Assembly: GCA_017694275.1 (NCBI GenBank) | Contig: JADINB010000136.1 | Coordinates: 1 to 43,793, forward strand | DNA length: 43,793 nucleotides | Origin: Candidatus Egerieousia excrementavium | Lineage (GTDB): Bacteria; Bacteroidota; Bacteroidia; Bacteroidales; UBA932 | Direction of reading: 5' to 3' | Shown: positions 17,076 to 25,253 of the stretch, piece after piece | Layout: every line of letters starts with the position of its first letter | Position numbering within the stretch: position 1 is the first letter of the stretch | Notes under the pieces: model-generated | The model's database searches: none | What the model was told of the DNA's origin: nothing | The model's input: only the letters and a program-made list of their open reading frames with translations | Made by a program: the position numbers and the translations under genes

Positions 17076-18218
17076 TTATTGTTTTTTCCTTGCAGGAATG
17101 TTTATACGCTCTTTTATCATTCTATGGTCTTGGTCGTAATAGAGAACAAGTGAACCGTTGTTTTCGAAATATATTGTATTCAGATATTTTGCACTTCTGT
17201 CTTTACTGTCCACCGCAGGTTCGCACCAGACAATCAGATATTGCGCTGTCTCATTTACGTAGACACATATAAGTGTAGTCTGCATACATTCAACTAAAGC
17301 GGCTGAATATGAGGCTGATTTGTCTGAATATTTGCTTTCTTTATATAGATTGACTATAGGATTGTTCTCATTTATAGCTATAAAGGTTAAATCAGATGCG
17401 CCTTCAGGATTTCTTTGGTACCAGTTTGAAATGGCATTTTTCTGTGCTGTCCTTTCATTTGAGAAGGGCACCAGGTTTTTGGAACTCTCCATCTGTCGCA
17501 AAAGAAAGTCCATTTGCGGTGCCGAACCGCTGCCTGGCTGTACAGCTTCCATGCAGTTGCCCTCTATAATCCCATTGCCTGTCTGCTCTCCGGCAAACAT
17601 TGCGTTGTAAAAAGTTGTGGAGCCGAGTGCCGGGCAGAGGTTGAAGATTATTTCTACATTTTCGTTCTTCCATTTTGTCCTTGGGTCTGTCTTGTCTGAA
17701 CTGTTCATATAGATGAACTCAAAATAGAGTTCATTATCAATCTCGACAGGCCTGAGAGTATCTGTAATAAACCGGAAAACATCCAGATTATCATCATTTG
17801 TGTAGAGGGGGGTGTCGAAGGTGCTTATCTGCTGCCATCCGGCGTGATTCTCTTTAAGTATGATATTCCGCAATGCCCTGTCTTGCCCGGAAGCCGTATA
17901 TGCTACGGCAAAGATATATTCAACATTATCTTTTCTGAACGGGGCAGCCAGAAAAGTGTCGTATTCAAATCCGGCAAAGATTTCTGTTGCCTGGGCAACA
18001 TTCCTGCGTGTAGTATTGGCCTCCCTTGTCAAAGAGTCTATCTTGCCTTGGATGGTTGGTGAAAATACAGATTCCGGATACTTTGCAAGGAATTTCCTGA
18101 ATGAAGCCATGTCTCCGTTTTCAATGGCGGCATTGTAGAGCTTTGTTTCCGCCCTTTTCTGCCCGTTTGCCGTAAAGGCGATAAGTAAAGAAAGGAGTAT
18201 GAAGAGAGATTTTTTCAT
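17076..18218 (-). CDS. Secreted protein of unknown function
   Basis: A 380-residue protein starting at MKKSLFILLSLL, chosen because a clear signal peptide follows (cleavage near TANGQ, about residue 20). Residues 22-65 look like a short helical TPR-type hairpin (AETKLYNAAIENGDMASFRKF). The rest is mixed alpha/beta with many aromatic and acidic residues and several Cys. I see no catalytic motif and do not recognise the family. It is the first gene of a three-gene unit with threonine aldolase and the acetyltransferase. The link between an exported protein and two cytoplasmic enzymes is unexplained. Confidence 0.75.
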   Translation of the reverse strand: MKKSLFILLSLLIAFTANGQKRAETKLYNAAIENGDMASFRKFLAKYPESVFSPTIQGKIDSLTREANTTRRNVAQATEIFAGFEYDTFLAAPFRKDNVEYIFAVAYTASGQDRALRNIILKENHAGWQQISTFDTPLYTNDDNLDVFRFITDTLRPVEIDNELYFEFIYMNSSDKTDPRTKWKNENVEIIFNLCPALGSTTFYNAMFAGEQTGNGIIEGNCMEAVQPGSGSAPQMDFLLRQMESSKNLVPFSNERTAQKNAISNWYQRNPEGASDLTFIAINENNPIVNLYKESKYSDKSASYSAALVECMQTTLICVYVNETAQYLIVWCEPAVDSKDRSAKYLNTIYFENNGSLVLYYDQDHRMIKERINIPARKKQ

Positions 18219-18233
18219 GTGACCTGTAATTTT

Positions 18234-18263
18234 AAAAAAGACGGCCATCTAAGGATAGCCGCC
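18234..18263 (-). terminator. Terminator of gcvH
   Basis: A 10-bp stem with two G-U pairs (18240-18249 with 18254-18263, TAAG loop as read on plus) is followed on the minus strand by six Ts. It lies after the gcvH stop and just before the start of the unknown secreted protein gene. Confidence 0.85.
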
Positions 18264-18295
18264 TCTATAAGATTCAGATTTGCAGACTGTAACAG

Positions 18296-18673
18296 TTATT
18301 CGCAAATCTTTTCATATGCAGCAGCATCCAGCAGTTCTCCAAGTTCGTCGGGGTTTGACATCTCAACCTTGATCATCCAGCCTTTTCCGTAGGGGTCTGA
18401 ATTTACAGATTCCGGAGCGCTTTCCAGTTCAGAGTTGACCTCTATTACCTTTCCGGAAACGGGCATAAGAGCATCGGCTACGGTCTTTACGGCTTCGATA
18501 TTACCGAAAAGTTCGCCCTGCTGCAATTCTTCGCCTTCTGTCTGGATATCTACGAATACGATGTCGCCCAATTCGCTTTGGGCATAGTCTGTGATGCCTA
18601 CAACTGCCACGTTACCCTCAACTCTTACCCACTCATGGTCTTGAGAGTATTTCAGATTTTCAGGAATATTCAT
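18296..18673 (-). CDS. gcvH: Glycine cleavage system H protein
   Basis: A 125-residue lipoyl-carrier protein starting at MNIPENLKYS. The segment FGNIEAVKTVADALMPVSG at about 56-74 holds Lys63, the lipoylation site. GcvH shuttles the aminomethyl intermediate between the P, T and L proteins. The other gcv genes are not in the window. The upstream gap to the MATE gene (86 bp) has a perfect -7 element, so gcvH likely has its own promoter besides readthrough. Confidence 0.95.
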   Translation of the reverse strand: MNIPENLKYSQDHEWVRVEGNVAVVGITDYAQSELGDIVFVDIQTEGEELQQGELFGNIEAVKTVADALMPVSGKVIEVNSELESAPESVNSDPYGKGWMIKVEMSNPDELGELLDAAAYEKICE

Positions 18674-18708
18674 ATTGGTGTCTTTTAATGTTTGTTTTCT
18701 ATGAGTGA

Positions 18709-18716
18709 CAAATTTA
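18709..18716 (-). promoter_or_regulatory. -7 element upstream of gcvH
   Basis: TAAATTTG on the minus strand fits TAnnTTTG and lies about 35 bp before the gcvH start. No TTTG is found at the -33 position. Confidence 0.35.
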
Positions 18717-18759
18717 TAAAAATTAGCCTTAATATATGCGAATGTCACAGAGTTTTTTT

Positions 18760-20121
18760 CTATTGTCTGCGGAACTTCGGGAAATATTTTCTATAGAAAG
18801 CTATTCCTACGAAATCTGCAATGGCCCAGCCTATTGGAATAGACCACCAGATAGCATCGACTCCAATAGATGCAATTGACGCTCCCCAGTAGGCGAGTGC
18901 TACTCTTGTTCCGAGCGAAAGCACTGTAAGCAGGACCGACATGGATGGCTTGTCTATTGCCCTGTAATAGCCGTAAAGCAGGAACAATATGCCAATCCCT
19001 ACATAAAAGGCCCCTTCGATTCTCAAATAATCCATACCTACAGAGAGGATTTCCACCTCTGAAGGCCTGATGAAAACAAGCATCAGTTTTCTGGCAAAAA
19101 TCACGACCAGTGCGGAGACGGCTAGCGAAAAGAGGGTTGTCGTAAGAAATGCGCTTTTTACGCCCTGCCTTATCCTCTCATGTTTTTTTGCTCCAAAATT
19201 CTGGGCGACAAATGTGGAAAATGCATTGCCGAATTCCTGCACGGGCATATATGCAAAGGAGTCTATCTTTACGGCGGCGGCAAATGCTGCCATTACCGCC
19301 GTCCCAAAACTGTTTACCAGACCCTGTACCAGCAATATGCCGAAATTCATCACAGACTGCTGTATACAGGTCAATGAAGAGAATGCGGCTATCTGCCTTA
19401 CAGATTTGGAATCAAACTGCATTTCTGCCCGTTTTACCCTAAGTTCCGGGCGTTTGAGTATTGTATGGAACATTATTCCCGTACCCGCCGCAGCCTGTGA
19501 AATTACAGTTGCCCAGGCTGCTCCCTTTATACCCCATCCGAATGAGAGAATGAAAAGCAGGTCCAGGCCTATGTTGAGGATGACAGAGGCGGCAAGAAAC
19601 CATAGCGGCGTTACAGAGTCTCCTACGGCGCGCAGCAGTGCCGTATAAAAGTTATAGAGAAATGTGAAGATTATGCCGCAGAAGATCATCCAGAGATAGT
19701 CATACATCATGGAGTAAATCTCCTGCGGAGTCTGCAACAGCCTCAGGATGGGATGCAGCAGGCCAAGGGCGGCTATGGCAAGTGCAAGCGCGACAGAACC
19801 TGTCAGAACAAATGAAGTAAAAATATATCGTTTCAGTTCCTGTTTTTTCCCCGCTCCGTAAAGCATGGAAAAGAGAGTGCCGCTTCCAAGCGAAAGCCCA
19901 ATGAGAATAGAGGTGAGAAAGACCATGAAGGCATAGGCTGAACCAACGGCGGCAAGAGCTCCGCTCCCAAGAAACTGTCCGACAATAAAGGTATCTGCAA
20001 TATTGTAACACTGCTGCAGAAGCGAGCAGGCCATCATTGGCATTGTAAATTTCAGCAGAGTGGAGGTTATGGGGCCGCGGGTAAGGTCTCCCTTTTCGGT
20101 CAGATTGCCTGAAGCGCTCAT
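18760..20121 (-). CDS. MATE-family multidrug/cation antiporter
   Basis: A 453-residue integral membrane protein with about 12 predicted membrane segments. The start GPITSTLLKFTMPMMACSLLQQCYNIADTFIVGQFLG region is the conserved MATE opening, and a second, similar half begins near FSSLTCIQQSVMNFG. It belongs to the DinF/NorM-like group. These transporters export organic cations or drugs using sodium or proton gradients. The ATG overlaps the ruvA stop by four bases, which is a common pairing with no obvious functional logic. The substrate is unknown. Confidence 0.9.
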   Translation of the reverse strand: MSASGNLTEKGDLTRGPITSTLLKFTMPMMACSLLQQCYNIADTFIVGQFLGSGALAAVGSAYAFMVFLTSILIGLSLGSGTLFSMLYGAGKKQELKRYIFTSFVLTGSVALALAIAALGLLHPILRLLQTPQEIYSMMYDYLWMIFCGIIFTFLYNFYTALLRAVGDSVTPLWFLAASVILNIGLDLLFILSFGWGIKGAAWATVISQAAAGTGIMFHTILKRPELRVKRAEMQFDSKSVRQIAAFSSLTCIQQSVMNFGILLVQGLVNSFGTAVMAAFAAAVKIDSFAYMPVQEFGNAFSTFVAQNFGAKKHERIRQGVKSAFLTTTLFSLAVSALVVIFARKLMLVFIRPSEVEILSVGMDYLRIEGAFYVGIGILFLLYGYYRAIDKPSMSVLLTVLSLGTRVALAYWGASIASIGVDAIWWSIPIGWAIADFVGIAFYRKYFPKFRRQ

Positions 20122-20711
20122 AAAAGCTGTCTCATGGCCAGTTTTATCAGTTCGTCCACTTTGCTTTCGGGATGTTCCTTGAAGACAGTGTTGACAGCCT
20201 TTTCAGACTGGTTCTTTGGAAACCCAAGTACAAGCAGGGCAGCAATGGCTTCTTCCTTCTGCGGGTTATTGAAAGAGAGGGCGGCTGTTGAAAAACCGTC
20301 TGACACGCCCCCCTTCGCTATTTTGTCCTGAAGTTCTATTATGATTCTCTGTGCCGTCTTGAGCCCTACACCCTTGATGCTCTTTATCCGGCTTTCGTTT
20401 CCGGTCAGTATTGCCTCTCTGAGCTCTTCGAATGTCATGGAGGAGAGAATTGTGCGTGCCATATTGGGGCCGATTCCGGAAATCCCTATGAGTAGCAGGA
20501 AAATCTCGCGTTCCTGAGACCCGTAAAACCCGAACCAGAGTTCCTGGTCTTCGCGTATGTGGTGATAAATATAGAGTTTTACATCTGAAAGCGACTGGAT
20601 GTCGGTGAATGTCTGGAGCGATATCTGGAGCCTGTAGCCAATTCCGTTGTTTTCCACCACAACATATGTCGGCATGACCTCCACAATTTTTCCTTTTATG
20701 AAATCATACAT
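20118..20711 (-). CDS. ruvA: Holliday junction branch-migration protein RuvA
   Basis: A 197-residue protein. An OB-fold domain (about 1-63, MYDFIKGKIVEVMPTYVVVE) is followed by two helix-hairpin-helix motifs (LIGISGIGPNMA and IKSIKGVGLKTAQRI). A flexible linker leads to the C-terminal RuvB-binding domain (about 150-197). It binds four-way junctions as a tetramer and loads RuvB. It is the first gene of a unit with the MATE transporter. A TAATTTTG -7 element on the minus strand at 20746-20753 could drive it. Confidence 0.95.
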   Translation of the reverse strand: MYDFIKGKIVEVMPTYVVVENNGIGYRLQISLQTFTDIQSLSDVKLYIYHHIREDQELWFGFYGSQEREIFLLLIGISGIGPNMARTILSSMTFEELREAILTGNESRIKSIKGVGLKTAQRIIIELQDKIAKGGVSDGFSTAALSFNNPQKEEAIAALLVLGFPKNQSEKAVNTVFKEHPESKVDELIKLAMRQLL

Positions 20712-20745
20712 GTCCTTCCCGTATTAGCCCGTTTAACATAGGTTG

Positions 20746-20753
20746 CAAAATTA
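20746..20753 (-). promoter_or_regulatory. -7 element upstream of ruvA
   Basis: TAATTTTG on the minus strand matches TAnnTTTG, 34 bp before the ruvA start. The -33 element is not recognisable. Confidence 0.35.
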
Positions 20754-20797
20754 TGTTATTTATATGGAAAGAAAAAGTTTGTTTCTATTTTTGCATC

Positions 20798-22030
20798 ATG
20801 AACAAAATACTGGAAAATATAAGAGCTGCGGTGCCGGCACTTTCGCAGCAGGTTTACGGAAAGCCTCTTGTCTATCTCGACAATGCGGCAACTTCGCAGA
20901 AGCCGGTTCAGGTAATAGAGCTGGTCAATATGATGAACAGCAAGCTGAACGGCAATGTCCATCGTGCAATGCACTATCTGAGCGAACAGTCGACCATGCT
21001 ATACGAACAGGCCCGCGAGAAGGCAAGACAACATATAAATGCTCCGGGCAGGGAGAATATAATATTCACATCCGGTGCAACTGCCGCTATAAATCTGGTT
21101 GCAAGCAGTTTTTCATGCAAGTTTCTGAAAAGTGGGGATTCTGTAATCATAGCCGGCGATTCGCATCATTCCAACATAGTCCCATGGCAGATTGCATGCG
21201 AGAGGGCAGGGGCAAGGCTCAAAGTGATTCCGGTAGACGATAACGGACGCCTTGAGATTGAACGGCTGGATTCTCTTATTGATTCCCGAACAAGGCTTGT
21301 GGCAGTAACCCATATTTCCAATGTTCTTGGAATTGTGAACGATATGGAAAAGATAACCGAAATCGCACATGCCAGGGGAGCCAAGGTTCTTGTAGACGGT
21401 GCGCAGGGAATAGTGCACGCGAAAGTAGATGTGCAGGCCATGGATTGTGATTTTTACGCATTTTCAGCCCATAAGATCTATGGCGAAACAGGCAGCGGCA
21501 TCCTGTATGGCAAATCTGATTTGCTGAACCAGATGCCGCCATATATGGGAGGCGGTGAAATGGTGGAGACGGTAACATATGAAAAGACAACGTATGCACC
21601 GCTGCCCCTGAAATTCGAAGCCGGAACGCCGAATTTCATAGCGGCGGCCTCTCTGGCTCCGGCTATTGATTTTGCAGATGCGCTCGACTCCGGCGAGTGG
21701 GGCATAGCGGTAAAGGAGGAGGAAGATGCAATTCTTGCATATCTTCCAGATGCCCTGCGTGAAATAGAGGGGCTCACCCTTTATGGCACTTATGGGAAGA
21801 AGATACCGCTGTTTTCATTCAGTGTGGAAGGATGCAACTCTTCTGATATTGCACAGATGCTTGACAAACTGGGTATAGCAGTGCGTTCTGGCCAGATGTG
21901 TTCCGAGCCGCTGATGAACCGTTATGGCGTAACCGGAATGGTCAGGGCCTCCTTTGCCCCGTACAATACGCTGGAGGAGGCCGTATACCTTGCAGATTCT
22001 CTGAAGCGGGTTGTCAAAATGTTAAGATAA
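20798..22030 (+). CDS. sufS: Cysteine desulfurase SufS
   Basis: A 410-residue class V PLP enzyme starting at MNKILENIRAAV; an earlier in-frame ATG would add a 15-residue aromatic leader not found in the family. YLDNAATSQKP is at about 26-36. SAHKIYGETGSG places the PLP lysine at Lys226. The active-site Cys is Cys368 in RSGQMCSEPL, the short-loop group II (SufS/CsdA) form. It takes sulfur from cysteine as a persulfide and gives it to SufE, which is encoded next after one tRNA gene. SufBCD is about 17 kb away. It is divergent from ruvA. Confidence 0.95.
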   Translation: MNKILENIRAAVPALSQQVYGKPLVYLDNAATSQKPVQVIELVNMMNSKLNGNVHRAMHYLSEQSTMLYEQAREKARQHINAPGRENIIFTSGATAAINLVASSFSCKFLKSGDSVIIAGDSHHSNIVPWQIACERAGARLKVIPVDDNGRLEIERLDSLIDSRTRLVAVTHISNVLGIVNDMEKITEIAHARGAKVLVDGAQGIVHAKVDVQAMDCDFYAFSAHKIYGETGSGILYGKSDLLNQMPPYMGGGEMVETVTYEKTTYAPLPLKFEAGTPNFIAAASLAPAIDFADALDSGEWGIAVKEEEDAILAYLPDALREIEGLTLYGTYGKKIPLFSFSVEGCNSSDIAQMLDKLGIAVRSGQMCSEPLMNRYGVTGMVRASFAPYNTLEEAVYLADSLKRVVKMLR

Positions 22031-22075
22031 AAGGAAATTGTCAGACATTGCAGTGTCATGACAATTGTAAATAAA

Positions 22076-22107
22076 TTTGCATTACGCTTGGCTTTTGTGT
22101 ATGTTTG
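22076..22107 (+). promoter_or_regulatory. Promoter of tRNA-Thr (and probably sufE operon)
   Basis: TTTG at 22076-22079, a 20-bp spacer, and TATGTTTG at 22100-22107 form a complete Bacteroidota housekeeping promoter. The tRNA begins 11 bp after it. Confidence 0.85.
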
Positions 22108-22117
22108 CACCGTAAAT

Positions 22118-22190
22118 GCCTGATTAGCTCAATTGGCAGAGCACATATTTCGTAAGTATGAGGTTGGTGGTTCGATTCCACTATCAGGCT
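22118..22190 (+). tRNA. tRNA-Thr (anticodon CGT)
   Basis: A 73-nt cloverleaf. The acceptor stem GCCTGAT pairs with ATCAGGC, discriminator T. The D arm is GCTC...GAGC. The anticodon arm CATAT/GTATG closes the loop TTCGTAA, giving CGU, which reads the threonine codon ACG. The T arm is GGTGG-TTCGATT-CCACT. CCA is not encoded. It is followed after 23 bp by sufE, with no terminator between. Confidence 0.95.
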
Positions 22191-22213
22191 CTAAAGCTGA
22201 GATTTACAGATAT

Positions 22214-22630
22214 ATGACTATTCAGGAAACAGAAGAGGCTATTGTCGGGGAGTTCTCTGTATTTACAGACTGGATGGACAAGTATGAATATATCATAGAA
22301 CTTGGCAAAAGCGTACCTCCGATTGCCGAGAGCGCAAGAAACGAGGGCAATCTGATCAAGGGATGCCAAAGCAGGGTCTGGCTGGACTGCAGTTATTCAG
22401 AGGGAAAACTCTATTTTTCGGCAGACAGCGACGCCATAATCACAAAAGGCATTATCTCACTTCTAATAAGAGTATATAACGGACAGTCACCCAAGGACAT
22501 TGTGGAGTCTGACCTCTCGTTTATCCAAAAGATAGGTCTGCAGGAGAATCTCTCGCCCACGCGTGCAAACGGTCTGGTATCGATGATAAAGCAGATAAGG
22601 GCTTATGCCTTGGCTTATATGAACAAGTAG
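22214..22630 (+). CDS. sufE: SufE-family sulfur acceptor
   Basis: A 138-residue protein beginning at MTIQETEEAI; the frame is open upstream, but only through the tRNA gene. Cys51 in LIKGCQSRVW is the sulfur-accepting residue. The C-terminal part GLQENLSPTRANGLVSMIK is typical for SufE. It stimulates SufS and passes the persulfide to SufB. It begins 23 bp after tRNA-Thr, so it is probably transcribed from the tRNA promoter and released by tRNA processing. The DUF59 gene follows after 15 bp. Confidence 0.93.
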   Translation: MTIQETEEAIVGEFSVFTDWMDKYEYIIELGKSVPPIAESARNEGNLIKGCQSRVWLDCSYSEGKLYFSADSDAIITKGIISLLIRVYNGQSPKDIVESDLSFIQKIGLQENLSPTRANGLVSMIKQIRAYALAYMNK

Positions 22631-22645
22631 TTTGGAGGAACAAGC

Positions 22646-22957
22646 ATGACAATCGAGAGTTTGCAGCGAGACATTGTAAGGGCATTGCGACAGGTTTATG
22701 ATCCTGAAATTCCCGTAAACATTTATGATTTGGGCCTTATCTATGAGATAAAGATAGATGATGACCACAAGGTATCAATAAAAATGACGCTTACGGCTCC
22801 CAACTGTCCGCTGGCAGATGACCTTGTGGAAAATGTCTATGAGGCGGTAAAGGATGTGCCTGGAGTGACCGATACCGCAATAGAACTGGTTTTTGAACCC
22901 GAGTGGGACAAGAGCCGCATGAGCGAAGAGGCTTTGGCCGAACTGGGCTGGCTGTAA
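22646..22957 (+). CDS. DUF59/MIP18-family iron-sulfur assembly factor (SufT-like)
   Basis: A 103-residue protein. VYDPEIPVNIYDLGLIYEI at about 17-35 is the DUF59 core, and TAPNCPLAD at about 50-58 carries the conserved Cys. The C-terminus EWDKSRMSEEALAELGWL is the usual end of the stand-alone bacterial form. Such proteins (SufT/PaaD-related) help mature or deliver iron-sulfur clusters. Its place directly after sufE supports that role. The SufT name is plausible but not certain. Confidence 0.88.
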   Translation: MTIESLQRDIVRALRQVYDPEIPVNIYDLGLIYEIKIDDDHKVSIKMTLTAPNCPLADDLVENVYEAVKDVPGVTDTAIELVFEPEWDKSRMSEEALAELGWL

Positions 22958-22970
22958 CGGAGAAAATCAA

Positions 22971-23498
22971 ATGAACATTGTTTATTTGCTTTTGGGCAGC
23001 AATCTCGGAGAACGGAAGCAATATTTGGAGAGTGCATGTGCAAGACTTGTCGCCAAACTGCTTCCTGCCTGCATGCAAGTGAAGCAGAATGAGGCGGTAA
23101 GGTACTCTTCAGTGTATGAGACTGAGCCTTGGGGCTTTGAAAGCAGGAACAAGTTTCTCAATATGGCCATGATGCTGTATACTGAAATGGACCCTCTCAG
23201 GGTTTTGGGTATATGCAAGGATATAGAGCAGGAGCTGGGCAGGGAAAGGCATGGTGCGGAGCGTGACGGAGACGGCCGGAGAATTTACAGTTCAAGAACA
23301 ATAGATATAGACATATTGCTTTTTTACAAAGATGGGGAGCCGGTGGTGATGGATAATGAAGAACTTACAATTCCACATCCGAGAATGGCAGAAAGGCTTT
23401 TTGCAATCGAGCCGCTTTCAGAGATTGCTGGGGAGTTGAGGCATCCGGTTGTGGGAACGAGTATAAAAGAGATGTTAAGTCAATTAAAACAGAGATAA
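22971..23498 (+). CDS. folK: HPPK, folate biosynthesis pyrophosphokinase
   Basis: A 175-residue protein. LLGSNLGER at 7-15, the ETEPWGF segment, and SRTIDIDILL near 104-113 are the defining HPPK motifs, the last holding the Mg-binding Asp residues. It transfers pyrophosphate from ATP to 6-hydroxymethyl-7,8-dihydropterin, one step before dihydropteroate synthase. It lies 13 bp after the DUF59 gene and 2 bp before glyQS, as part of the same unit. No other folate genes are in the window. Confidence 0.93.
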   Translation: MNIVYLLLGSNLGERKQYLESACARLVAKLLPACMQVKQNEAVRYSSVYETEPWGFESRNKFLNMAMMLYTEMDPLRVLGICKDIEQELGRERHGAERDGDGRRIYSSRTIDIDILLFYKDGEPVVMDNEELTIPHPRMAERLFAIEPLSEIAGELRHPVVGTSIKEMLSQLKQR

Positions 23499-23500
23499 AG

Positions 23501-25042
23501 ATGACACAGGACGAATTGTTTAAAAATCTCATTGCCCATACCAAAGAGTATGGTTTTATCTTTCCGTCAAGCGAGATTTACGACGGATTAAGTGCGGTTT
23601 ACGACTACGGGCAAATGGGGTCGGAGTTGAAGAACAACATTAAGAAGTATTGGTGGGAAGCTATGGTTCGCCTGCATGAGAATATCGTAGGAATAGATTC
23701 TGCAATATTCATGCACCCGAAAATCTGGGAGGCATCGGGGCATGTCGGAGCCTTTAACGACCCTCTCATTGACAACAAGGATTCAAAGAAAAGGTACAGG
23801 GCAGATGTGCTGCTCGAAGACTATATTGCAAAACTCGAGGAAAAGATAGAGAAAGAGGTGGAAAAAGGCCGCAGGAAATTCGGCGAGAGCTTTGATGAGG
23901 AGCAGTTCCGGGCAACTAATCCTAACGTGCAGCGCAATCTTGCAAAACTGAATTCTGTAAAGGAGAAGATGGTTGCTGCCCTTAAAAGCAATGACTTTAC
24001 GGCGCTGCGACAACTCATTCTTGATTGCGACATAGTTTGTCCGGTATCTGGAACAAAGAACTGGACGGAAATCCGTCAGTTTAACCTTATGTTCAGCACG
24101 CAACTGGGGAATACATCCGACGAGACCGGTATAATTTACCTTCGTCCCGAGACCGCACAGGGCATTTTCGTAAACTTTTTGAACGTGCAGAAGACGGGCA
24201 GGATGAAATTGCCGTTTGGTATAGCACAGATTGGAAAAGCTTTCAGAAATGAGATAGTGGCAAGGCAGTTCATATTCAGAATGAGAGAATTCGAGCAAAT
24301 GGAGATGCAGTTCTTCGTAAAACCGGGTACAGAACTGGAGTGGTTTGCAAAATGGAAGCAGATAAGGCTTGAGTGGCATAAGGCTCTTGGAATGGGTGAC
24401 GAGAAGTACAGGTATCATGACCACGACAAACTGGCTCATTATGCCAATGCTGCAACAGATATTGAATTTGATTTTCCCTTTGGGTTTAAAGAGCTGGAGG
24501 GCATTCACTCCCGCACAAACTTTGATTTGGGGCGCCATCAGGAGTTTTCTGGCAAGAAACTGCAATATTTTGACCCTGAACTTAACGAGAGTTATGTTCC
24601 ATACGTGATAGAGACATCTATCGGGTTGGACAGAACAGTTTTGGCCGTGCTTTCCGGTGCATATAAGGAGGAACAGCTGGAGAATGGCGAGAGCCGCGTT
24701 GTGCTTAAGTTCCATCCTGCACTTGCTCCTGTTAAGGTTGCAGTGTTGCCTCTGATAAAGAAAGACGGGCTTCCTGAGCTTGCCCAAAAGGTTATGGATA
24801 ATCTGAAATATGATTTCAACTGCCAATATGACGAGAAAGATTCTATAGGAAAGCGTTATCGCAGGCAGGATGCCATTGGAACTCCTCTTTGTGTTACGGT
24901 AGACCATCAGTCTCTCGAAGATAATGCGGTTACCCTGCGCGACAGAGATACAATGCAGCAGGAGAGGGTATCTATAGACGCACTTCCGGAGATTGTAGAC
25001 AAGAAGGTAAATATCAAATATTTGCTCAAAAAACTTTCTTGA
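23501..25042 (+). CDS. glyQS: Glycyl-tRNA synthetase, alpha2 (single-chain) type
   Basis: A 513-residue class II synthetase of the homodimeric kind used by Bacteroidota, in contrast to the alpha/beta type of Proteobacteria. LIAHTKEYGFIFPSSEIYDGLSAVYDYGQMG opens the family. Motif 2 is in FGIAQIGKAFRNEI, and motif 3 in ETSIGLDRTVLAVL. An anticodon-binding domain fills about residues 400-513. It charges tRNA-Gly. It is the last gene of the tRNA-Thr-sufE-DUF59-folK unit and ends at a strong terminator. Confidence 0.95.
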   Translation: MTQDELFKNLIAHTKEYGFIFPSSEIYDGLSAVYDYGQMGSELKNNIKKYWWEAMVRLHENIVGIDSAIFMHPKIWEASGHVGAFNDPLIDNKDSKKRYRADVLLEDYIAKLEEKIEKEVEKGRRKFGESFDEEQFRATNPNVQRNLAKLNSVKEKMVAALKSNDFTALRQLILDCDIVCPVSGTKNWTEIRQFNLMFSTQLGNTSDETGIIYLRPETAQGIFVNFLNVQKTGRMKLPFGIAQIGKAFRNEIVARQFIFRMREFEQMEMQFFVKPGTELEWFAKWKQIRLEWHKALGMGDEKYRYHDHDKLAHYANAATDIEFDFPFGFKELEGIHSRTNFDLGRHQEFSGKKLQYFDPELNESYVPYVIETSIGLDRTVLAVLSGAYKEEQLENGESRVVLKFHPALAPVKVAVLPLIKKDGLPELAQKVMDNLKYDFNCQYDEKDSIGKRYRRQDAIGTPLCVTVDHQSLEDNAVTLRDRDTMQQERVSIDALPEIVDKKVNIKYLLKKLS

Positions 25043-25102
25043 TCTGTAATTTTAGAATAATATGATATGCGCCCCGTGAGTGCCGCTAATATATCTCAAC
25101 AC

Positions 25103-25130
25103 AAAAGGCCGCGAGCAGCGGCCTTTTTTT
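25103..25130. terminator. Bidirectional terminator: glyQS and tRNA-Gln
   Basis: GGCCGC (25107-25112) and GCGGCC (25118-25123) enclose GAGCA. AAAA precedes and TTTTTTT follows. It lies 60 bp after glyQS and directly downstream of the minus-strand tRNA-Gln. Confidence 0.92.
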
Positions 25131-25131
25131 G

Positions 25132-25202
25132 TTGAGATACAAGGATTCGAACCTTGACAGACAGAACCAAAATCTGTAGTGCTACCATTACACCATATCT
25201 CA
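25132..25202 (-). tRNA. tRNA-Gln (anticodon TTG)
   Basis: A 71-nt cloverleaf on the minus strand. The acceptor stem TGAGATA pairs with TATCTCA, discriminator A. The anticodon arm ACAGA/TCTGT closes the loop TTTTGGT, giving UUG for glutamine. The T arm CAAGG-TTCGAAT-CCTTG is perfect. CCA is not encoded. Confidence 0.95.
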
Positions 25203-25213
25203 CTGTGAGAGTG

Positions 25214-25246
25214 CAAAGTTATGAATCTTTTTTTATTTAGCCAAAA
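25214..25246 (-). promoter_or_regulatory. Promoter of tRNA-Gln
   Basis: On the minus strand TTTTG, 20 bp, TAACTTTG, a complete match to the Bacteroidota promoter. The tRNA starts 12 bp after it. It has the same geometry as the tRNA-Thr promoter. Confidence 0.85.
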
Positions 25247-25253
25247 GATGTTT

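Noticed and set aside
22133..22213. Upstream extension of the sufE frame through the tRNA
   Set aside because: The frame is open only by overlap with tRNA-Thr; SufE proteins start at the later ATG.
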